From Pseudomonas frederiksbergensis (GTDB taxonomy: Bacteria; Pseudomonadota; Gammaproteobacteria; Pseudomonadales; Pseudomonadaceae): a DNA stretch of 64,000 bases. Made by a program: the position numbers and the translations under genes. The stretch is taken from the NCBI RefSeq assembly GCF_001952935.1, contig NZ_CP018319.1, forward strand, positions 2,386,501 through 2,450,500, in the 5' to 3' direction. Of the stretch, positions 7,956 to 16,305 are shown piece by piece (positions within the stretch are counted from its first letter, which is position 1; each line of letters opens with the position of its first letter). The notes beneath the pieces were generated by a model that was not told the origin of the DNA, searched no databases, and saw nothing but the letters and a program-made list of their open reading frames with translations.

Positions 7956-9059
7956 TTAAGCAGATATTTTGGGTTTTGTCAAGAAGAAATTAAATGTAAC
8001 GTGAGTTCCAAGCAACTTTGGTAAATCCAATTTAACTTTCGGCGGTCTGACTTTACCATCCCGGAACTGCATCTCAATTTCGAACTTATCCTGCCTAATA
8101 ATGACATCAGCATTCAAGTTTGCCGCTGACCTACCACTAGTGTGCAGACCGGTACCGCGCGACTCATCATCCATAACCTGGCTGACCCCACCCTCAGTGA
8201 AGGCCTTGAAGATCAGGTTAGGACCCGTATTGGGATCATTTGCACTAAATCGCTTGGCTAGCTCTGGATACTTTGAACCCAGCACAGGCAACAGAGTTCC
8301 ACAGATTCCCAAACCATTGTCGGACACCACCATCATCACTGCAGGCCTAGGACCACGTTCATAGCACTGCAGTCCCGCGAACCCAGGATATGGCGTCCGG
8401 GAATGCTCTTCCACATTGCTGACCAATTCACTGATCGCACACTGTACCGCTGTAATATTTATCTGCTGATCAGGCGCACTTTGCTCAAGGCTATTCCTAA
8501 TCATTTTAGGAACATTCGTACCTGGTTCGCCGATCTTTTGAAGTTCTACGATCTTATAATTTTTACCGTTAAACTTTTCGTCCGTGCTCTCCGGTCGATA
8601 TGGCTTAACCGAAACATCTGGATGCAGACGCTCAAAGAAATGCGCTCGATTCAAATATGACAGCGTTTCGGTCGAGCCAACTTCCAAAGATACTATTTTT
8701 CCTACTTGCACAGCCTGATTGGCCAGCGCCAAAATTTTTGAAATGGCGTCAAGCAATAAACGGCGATCTTTTTCGATCTCTATATTTAAGTACTTACTAG
8801 GGTTTTCAATCGGCGACCCGTACTTTTGCAATGCTTTTTCGACGTGATCACTAACAACCCAAGTCGCTCTTTGGGTAGTGATTACAAATTTTAAGTCCTT
8901 CGTACGCGTCCATTTGAAATCTTTATCGACTGCGTATTCAGCTGGCATTGAATACAAAAAGGAATTAACTGCTGTTTTGTCAACCCCAAGCTCTTTTGCT
9001 AGGTCCTTCGCCTTTGAGCCAGGCGACCGCTTGAGAATTGTTTCGATTCCTTTCTGCAT
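7956..9059 (-). CDS. GHKL-type ATPase with N-terminal HTH
   Basis: 367 residues. Residues 1-55 form a winged-helix/HTH-like segment (AKDLAKELGVDKTAVNSFLY). The C-terminal half is a GHKL ATPase: N box ELVSNVEEHS (211-220), G1 box SDNGLGI (246-252) and G2 box RGTGLHTSG (301-309). There is no histidine phospho-acceptor domain, so it is not a standard sensor kinase. Residues 60-190 match no family I recognise. It is the first gene of a pair with the STAS-like protein. The start at ATG 9059 has only a weak ribosome binding site. Confidence 0.78.
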   Translation of the reverse strand: MQKGIETILKRSPGSKAKDLAKELGVDKTAVNSFLYSMPAEYAVDKDFKWTRTKDLKFVITTQRATWVVSDHVEKALQKYGSPIENPSKYLNIEIEKDRRLLLDAISKILALANQAVQVGKIVSLEVGSTETLSYLNRAHFFERLHPDVSVKPYRPESTDEKFNGKNYKIVELQKIGEPGTNVPKMIRNSLEQSAPDQQINITAVQCAISELVSNVEEHSRTPYPGFAGLQCYERGPRPAVMMVVSDNGLGICGTLLPVLGSKYPELAKRFSANDPNTGPNLIFKAFTEGGVSQVMDDESRGTGLHTSGRSAANLNADVIIRQDKFEIEMQFRDGKVRPPKVKLDLPKLLGTHVTFNFFLTKPKISA

Positions 9060-9507
9060 GATTCAAGTAATCCAACCTAAAATTTTCGTCCACCCTGACG
9101 TACTAAGGCAAGAATTTAGAGGTCGGATTCTACCAGAATCTTCGATGATGGCGTTTTGGCGCATTGAAAAAATATGCGTGCTGATGAGTGGTTACGCAGC
9201 TTTTCTGAGGTCGTGGCTTTCAATTAGGCTGAGATCGGCCCCGCGAGGGGGGGGCATCCCGAAAAGCGCTGGGGGTAACCCCGTTTTCTTTGTTGTAAAC
9301 CACTGTAGTTAACAGTTAAAAAAACTAGTTAACAGAGGGCGTAACGAACACCGTTGGTTGGTCCAGCCACCGTGCATCTAACGCTGAATGAAAAACTCGT
9401 CAGTGTGATTGCGAGTAAAAGGCCAACGCATAGGCGAGCTCTTTCTCCTCGAGGCACGTTAGGCGCACATCGGAGCGACTAACGTGCCTTGCAGAAACAC
9501 ACCTTGC
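9060..9507. other. Intergenic region with direct repeat and dyad
   Basis: 448 bases without a gene. TAGTTAACAG occurs twice, at 9306-9315 and 9326-9335, exactly 20 bases apart, and could be an operator for the GHKL gene. An 11-base perfect inverted repeat AGGCACGTTAG / CTAACGTGCCT (9452-9462 and 9479-9489) lies just after the stop of the minus-strand gene to its right and may end its transcript, though no T tract follows. Confidence 0.5.
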
Positions 9508-10644
9508 CTAGCGAGGAATCACAATCTCTTCATCTAACACGTCCGCCACGCCCGGTTTGAGGGGATCAAGCCAGTCCGCTTTGGCGTGTCCCCAACGGAG
9601 TAGTTCGAGTTGCTCCGTAGAAAGTTTTTGCTGTTCGGCGCTCTGTTCCAATGCATTGAGATACTCTCGAATGGCTTGCGCCCGCCGCCAGTTCTGCGCA
9701 TCGACTTCAAGCTTCGCCAGCCGCTGTTTTTCCACGTCTTGTCGACGCTTTCGCTCCAGCACCATGTCGCGAACTCGCTGACGCTCCGCGTCTTCAATCA
9801 CCTGACGTTCATTGCGAACCAGAAACCCGACCGCTCTGGTGGCCATCAGACCAATGAGTTTGTTGAGCTGTTGCTCCACCGAGTGACGATTCGAATCGGT
9901 GATTTTGCCGCCATAACCATCGTCGGCCATCACCTGAAGTCGTCCGGAAGGCGTGAATTGCCATTTCGGCCAGTAGCTCCATTCACCCTTGGCTTTTTCA
10001 GCTAATTGCGTGGCCGATGGCACGTAATCCGAACGCAAGGACGGTTCATAAAGACGCAACCGCAGCGCATCGCCAAACATCACGACCTCGACTTGGTGTT
10101 TCCCTTGCTGAACGATATACCCACGTTTCTCCAAGGCTTTTAGCAGCGTGTCCGCCACCTTTAGTGCGCGAGTTTGTAATGCGGGAGAGACTGCAATATT
10201 CAGCCCATTACCGCGCGTCTGCGGCATGCCGCGCTGATCGATGATCGGTCGCCCTAATGCCTCGCGAGCCGTCGCAACCACGGGATGCCACACCTTGATG
10301 CGCTCCGGTACTACAATCTGGTTTTCCGGCTGCTGCTCAAAACTCAGCACGCGCTGAAGTCGGCTGTCGACGACTTCAGTGACCGAATCCTGAACAGAGG
10401 GTGGTGCGGCGGGGCGATACAAATAACCGTGATGGCCGGTGTATTCGCGCAGCTTGGGGCGCGGGGGCACGCGCTTACCCGCCTTGACCTTGGCCCAATA
10501 CCCCCGTGGCGGCGTGGGGAGCTGCAGACGCGAACAGAGCTTTTTCAGCCCCACGTCGGACAGGCCGTGGCGGGGCGCCACCACCTGCACGGGTTCGGAC
10601 CAAACTTCCTCCAGCAGCTTTGCTCGGTCATAGCGTTCCACCAT
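9508..10644 (-). CDS. Unknown protein, HTH-like start and coiled-coil end
   Basis: 378 residues, start ATG 10644 with GAGGATGAG upstream. The first 75 residues (LLEEVWSEPVQVVAPRHGLS then LQLPTPPRGYWAKVKAGK) are a pattern I know from conserved hypothetical proteins of genomic islands and may form a DNA-binding helix bundle. Residues 280-350 are highly charged (RQ/E/K/R rich) and predict a coiled coil. No catalytic motif seen. It is transcribed away from the HTH gene at 10886 across a 241-base gap that holds GTAAAC at about 10774 and 10791 and GTTTAC near 10861, possible operator sites. Confidence 0.6.
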   Translation of the reverse strand: MVERYDRAKLLEEVWSEPVQVVAPRHGLSDVGLKKLCSRLQLPTPPRGYWAKVKAGKRVPPRPKLREYTGHHGYLYRPAAPPSVQDSVTEVVDSRLQRVLSFEQQPENQIVVPERIKVWHPVVATAREALGRPIIDQRGMPQTRGNGLNIAVSPALQTRALKVADTLLKALEKRGYIVQQGKHQVEVVMFGDALRLRLYEPSLRSDYVPSATQLAEKAKGEWSYWPKWQFTPSGRLQVMADDGYGGKITDSNRHSVEQQLNKLIGLMATRAVGFLVRNERQVIEDAERQRVRDMVLERKRRQDVEKQRLAKLEVDAQNWRRAQAIREYLNALEQSAEQQKLSTEQLELLRWGHAKADWLDPLKPGVADVLDEEIVIPR

Positions 10645-10885
10645 TTAACTCATCCTCGATTATGCGCAGCGCGGTTCGACTCCACTCACCCCGCGCCCGG
10701 CGACGCATCGGGGGTAGTGGTCAGGCCCCCTCGGATCACGTGCTGGGCCCAAGCCTACCTCGCCCGTAACAGGGTAAACATCGTATAGCTGTAAACCAAA
10801 GTGTTGATGAACAGACGTTGACAGTCTCACATAGCTCAAGTACCGTGCAGACTATATCAACCGTTTACCTAACAGGACATCCCCC

Positions 10886-11308
10886 ATGGTCGACACCATC
10901 CAAGCCGCACTAAACCAACTCACCACCGAGGGTGATCTGATCCACGGCACCGCCGCCTTGGTCGAGAGCATCAAAACCCACACCCACCTCTCCTACAAAA
11001 AGATCGGCGACGCCGCCGGCGTGACGGAACAAGGTGTACGCCGCTGGCGTGAAAACAACTCGGGCCAAGCCTCACGCGTTCAAGCCCTGGTGAACTTTGC
11101 CCAGACCCTCATCACTGCACCGGCGGGGGCTGCCGTTCGACCCGCAGGCAACGCCGCCGATGCCTTGCGCGCCGTGACCCCGCTGGCGGTCCAAACCTGC
11201 GTCAAAGAGGGACTGGAGGCCCTGTTGGGCATCGGCCTCAACGCGTGCACTATCGTAAAGCTTGAGACTTTCAATGGTAAAGTCACTATTGAGCTGGCCC
11301 TGGAATAA
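10886..11308 (+). CDS. HTH (Xre-like) DNA-binding protein
   Basis: 140 residues, ATG 10886 with AGGA eight bases upstream. A helix-turn-helix at about residues 35-60 (LSYKKIGDAAGVTEQGVRRWRENN) has the spacing of Xre/Cro repressors. The rest is alanine-rich, with a C-terminal strand pattern (TIVKLETFNGKVTIELALE) of unknown role. It is followed 88 bases later by the unknown gene at 11397, probably co-transcribed. A regulator of this pair or of the divergent gene is likely. Confidence 0.65.
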   Translation: MVDTIQAALNQLTTEGDLIHGTAALVESIKTHTHLSYKKIGDAAGVTEQGVRRWRENNSGQASRVQALVNFAQTLITAPAGAAVRPAGNAADALRAVTPLAVQTCVKEGLEALLGIGLNACTIVKLETFNGKVTIELALE

Positions 11309-11396
11309 CCCCCCGTCGCTCCCAGCCAGGTGACCCGAACACGCTAAAGCACGGACGAACCGTGCGCCCCCCTCAAGACCCTCAAAGGAATGCGCC

Positions 11397-11966
11397 ATGG
11401 CCTGTACATTGTTGGATGTCCAACTCGCCCGACTGCTGTATCCGCAGCTCATTGAACTGGCCACCGCCCGGCAGATCCTGACCTATAGCCAGCTGATCGA
11501 ACGCGCCCAGGCTCGTTACCCGGAGGATCAACGGGTGGCCAACCTGATTCCGGTGCGGATGGGACGAATTCTTTGGGTGATTTATGACTTCGTGGCAGAG
11601 CGCAACCTGCCGCGTTTGACCCTGATCATCGTCAGCGCCGGGGATCAATACCCCGGCAGTGCGATGTGGCAACACGATTGCATCGCCGAACAACAACGCT
11701 GTTTTGCTTTCGACTGGTCCACGGTCGATCAGGCGTTTGACCTGTACGGCCAGCACAGCGAAAAAGCCGTCACCCCCCTTCGGCGCGTGCCCCGTGAACA
11801 AGCCAAGCAGATGATGACCGCCCACTACCACGACCCAGCGAATGTTTACCCGAGCGGCATTCGCGCCCTGCGGGAAACCATTATCGAAAACATCATGAAC
11901 GGCCTGTCGGTGGAGAATGCGTTTCAAATCGAAGCGCAGCTGTTGATGGCACTGACCCAAGCGTGA
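11397..11966 (+). CDS. Conserved unknown protein
   Basis: 189 residues, ATG 11397 with AAGGA nine bases upstream. Residues 25-85 (ILTYSQLIERAQ…RMGRILWVIYDFVAERNLPRLTLIIVSAGDQYPGS) have the pattern of a small domain that recurs in bacterial hypotheticals with a YSxLA, a G-x-LxxI-x-x-x-C/F and a PxLxxLVVNxxTGxPG motif. The remainder is mostly polar and helical. No catalytic residues are identifiable. Probably in an operon with the HTH gene before it. Confidence 0.6.
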   Translation: MACTLLDVQLARLLYPQLIELATARQILTYSQLIERAQARYPEDQRVANLIPVRMGRILWVIYDFVAERNLPRLTLIIVSAGDQYPGSAMWQHDCIAEQQRCFAFDWSTVDQAFDLYGQHSEKAVTPLRRVPREQAKQMMTAHYHDPANVYPSGIRALRETIIENIMNGLSVENAFQIEAQLLMALTQA

Positions 11967-12013
11967 AGTCAGGGAAATTGCCACTACGATTAGAGTGCCT
12001 CTCCCTTGTATCG

Positions 12014-13043
12014 TTACTCCAGTGATAGTTGGAAACGCTCTTTCAACCGCTCAATCGTTCAGCGCCATTTTGGAGTGGTCGGGCGACAGACGGTGTTCTG
12101 ATTACCGAACATACCGACCTCTTTGATGGCTCGTTCGACCGGGACCGTATGTAGCCATTCGACCGGCACAAAGTATTCGGACAGGTCAGGGTCAGCGATG
12201 TACTCGGCATGGTAGGTGCCATGAAGGGCCGTTTGCATAACCGGTACATCGATACCGTTCTGTTTTTCGGTGAAGTCCGCCGCAGCGATGGCCAAACCGG
12301 TGACTCGGCCAACACCCACATAGCCTTGCTGCGGGATGTTCACCCATACTCGATCGCCTGGTGCGAGCATCTTCAAGCTTTTGCTGTACCAGGTGCCACC
12401 GCCGCCACAGATAAAACCAAACGCCTGGGCATCCTGCCAAGCACGCGTGGCGCTGTGGCCGAAAGAGCAGTAGTACTCGCCATTCCAGGGTTCGCTTTGC
12501 CCGCCTGCACTACCACTGCTGGCGTTGACCTGAGTTTCTGCCGGGTCGATCAACAAGGAGCGACTGATCAACTGCTGCTCACCGAGCTGGAACACCTGAA
12601 AGCACAGCACGTTGATCGCAATATCCCGCTCACTAAGATAGGCCACGATGCGCTCAGTACTGGCGTCCAGCCCGGAAGCAACGATGATGATCTGGTGGCT
12701 CTGGTTGAGCGCATCCTCATCCAACGGCAGGCCGAAGCGCATGCGAAAGTCGATAGCCAGATCCGCTCCTATCTTGAAGCGCTTGTAGATAGCAGCAATG
12801 TCCTCGGCCTCCAGGCATTCCACCCAAGAGGCATAGTCCAGCGCCTGAGCCACCACATCCCGAGGTGTGCGGTCGCGCTTGAGCTCAATCAACACCAGCG
12901 AGGCGTCCGGGGCGATGGCCAACAGGTCGATGCGGCCTCCCAGCCCGATGCTTTCCTGGCGGCCGATCAGCATCCACTCATCCGACAGCACACGCGGTGC
13001 GGGGCTGACCGTTTACCGTCCAGATTTGCGTCTTGATGGGCAT
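12014..13043 (-). pseudogene. Broken DUF91/NucS-like nuclease gene
   Basis: Intact relatives, as I recall them, begin MPIKTQIWTV… and reach VLSDEWMLIGRQE after about 35 residues. Here ATG 13043 gives MPIKTQIWTVNGQPR, then the frame runs into TGA, while PRVLSDEWML follows at once in another frame; about 20 residues are missing and the frame is shifted. From GTG 12991 the frame stays open: IDLLAI…LIELKRDRTP with the D…ExK nuclease core, then NQNTVCRPTTPKWR and a TGA at 12059. Past that TGA the same frame continues TIERLKERF to TAA at 12014, as in the family. So there are at least two lesions. It lies 35 bases after hsdS. Confidence 0.75.
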
Positions 13044-13077
13044 GGGGCCTTTACCTGAAATCCTTGATGACCGTGTT

Positions 13078-14751
13078 TTAGGCGACAGCCTGCTCGACCA
13101 GAGTGCTGGCCAGTTGTTCGTTAAGTTGGCGGGCTTGCGTGAGGCGAGCTTTTAGTCGATCGCAGAGAGCCATGAGTTGATTGACTTTGGCGACAATGCG
13201 GTGTTGTTCCGCTTGCGGTGCAACCGGTATTACCAAAGAAGAGATTGCGCCAAGAAAAAGATTCGCTTGCGCTGACTTGCGCGATTTTGAAACCATTTCA
13301 GCTTGCATAATCGGAGAGCGTAAACATTGTGCTATGAACTCTGGAGAAAGACCGATCGAAATAGGCCGTACCATGGCTGCGCTTCGCACCATCACATATG
13401 CGTTATCACGATCAACCAGAGCTACACGACCTACGCTACCTGAGCATGAAATTAAGACATCACCTATATTCGGATCGCAACGTTTTCGAATCCGTTCAAA
13501 TTCGTCCGGGGGTACAAAGTCTACATCTCCAAGCAATATTCCCTCGTTAGTAACGTTTCTAGCAGACAGCAGGTAGTGACCAGATGAGCTCCTACGTGGT
13601 GTGGCATGTTCACCGTCAGTAACTTTTGAGCATATCGTGCCTAGCCGTACCCACTCCCAGCTCGCCGGTAGCTTGCAGGGCTTTTCATCTTCGTGCAGTG
13701 GATCTAAGGCTTTTACTTTTTTACACAGCCCTTCTACCTCTAACCGCTCACGCTCTTTATTTAGACGTACAAGCAACTTACTGACTGGCTCATCGCTGGA
13801 ATCTTGCGGTACTAACTTGCCTACCACGGCTAGCTGTAGCAGCGTTTGCTTGAGTATATCAATGCTAGATTCGGTGGTGAACAGGGTGTGGAAGTGTTCT
13901 GACAGGCGCTGCCAGCTATCGGCGAAGTCGGTAGCGTCGCTGGCCTGTGTCAGGCTTTCGAGCAATGCTTGTACCAGTCGGGTGTGCGCGCTTTCGGTGT
14001 CGGCCTGCTGGGCTTCCAGCCGATCACAGAGTGCCATAAGCTCAACGACTTTTGCGACTATACGCTCTTGTTCTTCTAGCGGTGGAAGCCCAACAGCCTG
14101 GGCGAGAAACGGCCCACGGTTAATATGCGCCATAACTAAACCATGAGCATGATCGCTATTAGCAAGCACGCGAATCGTCCACTTGAGAAGCCAAAAAAGG
14201 TACTGGTCAAAAACCAATTCGCTTGGCGAGACGCGAAAAATATGTTGATTGAGAACGCCTTGCTCACCGCTCCATACATATGCTTCAAGAGTGGCAGACC
14301 AAGAAACTAGAATATCTCCCTCGTTAACGACTACCGATGCATCGACTTCTCTATCAGTACGGTTAAATTCCGAGTTGCGCCCCGAGAGATTTTGAATTCT
14401 GATTATTGGCCTTCCGCTGCCTGACCAATCACTTGGTTTAAACGCCAAGCCGTTGATATAGTCGCCAGTATCTACGACGCGACACCAAGCCCAACCGTTA
14501 GGTAGCTTAAAAGACTGTTCTTCAAAAACAATCTCTGCTGCCGCCTTTTCTTTCTTTATTTTTCCCTCTGCCATTGCTTTAGCTCGGGCAATTCGAGATG
14601 CATTAAGTAGCGGTTCCATTGGTTTGTCGTTGGAGTTCTGCGGGACCAGCTTGCCGCGCACAGCTAATTCGAGAATTAGCTCGCGCAGTTTTTTGATGCC
14701 ATTGGGCGCGCCGGCCAAGAGCGGTAGGTGAGCGGTGAGCAGCGCAGTCAT
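13078..14751 (-). CDS. hsdS: Type I restriction system specificity subunit
   Basis: 557 residues. Two target-recognition domains, about 45-225 and 320-500, are each followed by a conserved helical region: PPLEEQERIVAKVVELMALC near 225 and APQAEQHRIVAKVNQLMALC near 505. These set the spacing of the two half-sites that HsdS recognises for methylation and cleavage by HsdM and HsdR. ATG 14751 overlaps the hsdM stop (ATGA), so translation is coupled. Full length for the family. The specificity cannot be read from sequence. Confidence 0.95.
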   Translation of the reverse strand: MTALLTAHLPLLAGAPNGIKKLRELILELAVRGKLVPQNSNDKPMEPLLNASRIARAKAMAEGKIKKEKAAAEIVFEEQSFKLPNGWAWCRVVDTGDYINGLAFKPSDWSGSGRPIIRIQNLSGRNSEFNRTDREVDASVVVNEGDILVSWSATLEAYVWSGEQGVLNQHIFRVSPSELVFDQYLFWLLKWTIRVLANSDHAHGLVMAHINRGPFLAQAVGLPPLEEQERIVAKVVELMALCDRLEAQQADTESAHTRLVQALLESLTQASDATDFADSWQRLSEHFHTLFTTESSIDILKQTLLQLAVVGKLVPQDSSDEPVSKLLVRLNKERERLEVEGLCKKVKALDPLHEDEKPCKLPASWEWVRLGTICSKVTDGEHATPRRSSSGHYLLSARNVTNEGILLGDVDFVPPDEFERIRKRCDPNIGDVLISCSGSVGRVALVDRDNAYVMVRSAAMVRPISIGLSPEFIAQCLRSPIMQAEMVSKSRKSAQANLFLGAISSLVIPVAPQAEQHRIVAKVNQLMALCDRLKARLTQARQLNEQLASTLVEQAVA

Positions 14752-16217
14752 ACTTGGCGCTCCAGGGCTTCGGTCAGCACAGCCTTGAGCTGGTCACGCA
14801 GGTCGCTGATTTCTACCTGAAACTGGGCGTAATCACGAAGCAGTTCGTACGGATCGTGGCTGAACTGCTCACCGATGTGTGGATTCTTGCAGTCCAAATT
14901 CCAGTTGCGGGCTTTCATCTCCTCGACGCTGACCTTCCAGGCGAACTCACTTTCTACCCGTGTAGCAAAACCATCGGTCTCGCTGCCCCACCAGGCTTCT
15001 TCCACCGCAAACTCTTCAATGCGCATAGGGCGTGTCTTGGAGTAATTCTTCACCCCTGTTGGGTACTGGTGCTCGTAGAACCACACCTGTTTGGTCGGCG
15101 AGCCCTTGGTAAAAAACAATAAATTGGTCTTTATGCTGGTGTAAGGGTTGAAAACACCATTGGGCAGGCGAACGATGGTGTGCAGGTTGCACTCGGTCAG
15201 CAGCTTTTCTTTGATGCGGCTCTTGATCCCTTCGCCGAAGAGGAAACCATCAGGTAGCACCACGGCCGCGCGACCACCGTCCTTGAGCAACTGCATGATC
15301 AGCACCAGAAACAGGTCGGCGGTTTCTCGGGTACGAAAGGCTGCGGGGAAGTTGGTTTCGATGCCATCTTCTTCCATGCCGCCGAACGGCGGGTTGGCAA
15401 CGATGCAATGCACGCGTTCACTTGGCCCCCAACTGATCAGCGGTTTTCTAAGGGTGTTGTCGTGCCGAATCTGGCTGGGGACTTCGATACCGTGGAGGAT
15501 CATGTTGGTGGTAGCCAACAGGTGCGGCAGTGGTTTTTTCTCCACACCGAAAATGCTCGCCTGCAGCGTGCGCTCGTCTTCGGCGGTTTTTACATAGCGG
15601 CTGCGCTTGTGCTCGATGGTGCAGGTGAGGAAGCCGCCGGTCCCGCAGGCCGGGTCCATGACCTTTTCGTCCAGCTTGGGGTCGACCATGCGTACCATGA
15701 ACTCGGTGACCGGACGCGGGGTGTAGAACTCACCAGCGTTACCAGCATTCTGCAGGTCGCGCAGCAGCTGCTCGTAAAGGTTGCCAAACTCGTGGCGTTC
15801 CTGGGCTTTGTTGAAGTCCACGCCTTCCTGAATCTTGTTGATCACCTGGCGCAGCAGTTGGCCCGACTTCATATAGTTGTAGGCGTCTTCGAACACACTA
15901 CGCACCACGAATGCCGAGGGTGTGGTGCTATATTCTTGGAGGTTTTGCAGCTGCGGGAATAGGTTATTGTCGATGAAATCCTTCAAGGTGTCGCCGGTCA
16001 TGCCTTCCGGATTGGCAGCCCAGGTACGCCAGCGGCAGCTCTCGGGGATCGGTGAGAGGTAGTGATCGTCCATCAACTCCCATTCCATCTCACGGTCATC
16101 GAAAATTTTCAGGAACAGCAGCCAGACTAACTGGCCGATCCGCTGGGCGTCGCCATCCACCCCCACGTCTTTGCGCATGATGTCTTGGATGGACTTGATG
16201 GTGCTGCTGATGGACAT
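14748..16217 (-). CDS. hsdM: Type I restriction system methyltransferase subunit
   Basis: 489 residues. An N-terminal helical HsdM_N domain (1-150) precedes a gamma-class adenine N6-methyltransferase with the AdoMet-binding motif DPACGTGGFL (188-197) and the catalytic NPPF at 275-278. It methylates adenine at the sites chosen by HsdS and also forms part of the restriction complex with HsdR. Located 88 bases after hsdR and coupled to hsdS. No lesion seen. Confidence 0.96.
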   Translation of the reverse strand: MSISSTIKSIQDIMRKDVGVDGDAQRIGQLVWLLFLKIFDDREMEWELMDDHYLSPIPESCRWRTWAANPEGMTGDTLKDFIDNNLFPQLQNLQEYSTTPSAFVVRSVFEDAYNYMKSGQLLRQVINKIQEGVDFNKAQERHEFGNLYEQLLRDLQNAGNAGEFYTPRPVTEFMVRMVDPKLDEKVMDPACGTGGFLTCTIEHKRSRYVKTAEDERTLQASIFGVEKKPLPHLLATTNMILHGIEVPSQIRHDNTLRKPLISWGPSERVHCIVANPPFGGMEEDGIETNFPAAFRTRETADLFLVLIMQLLKDGGRAAVVLPDGFLFGEGIKSRIKEKLLTECNLHTIVRLPNGVFNPYTSIKTNLLFFTKGSPTKQVWFYEHQYPTGVKNYSKTRPMRIEEFAVEEAWWGSETDGFATRVESEFAWKVSVEEMKARNWNLDCKNPHIGEQFSHDPYELLRDYAQFQVEISDLRDQLKAVLTEALERQV

Positions 16218-16305
16218 GGAATTCTCGCTGGCTTACTGCTAATCGGAAGGGGTCAAGGCACAGGCACGAAGTGCTGCCTGTGCCGAAAATGCGGGGGCAG
16301 GCAGC

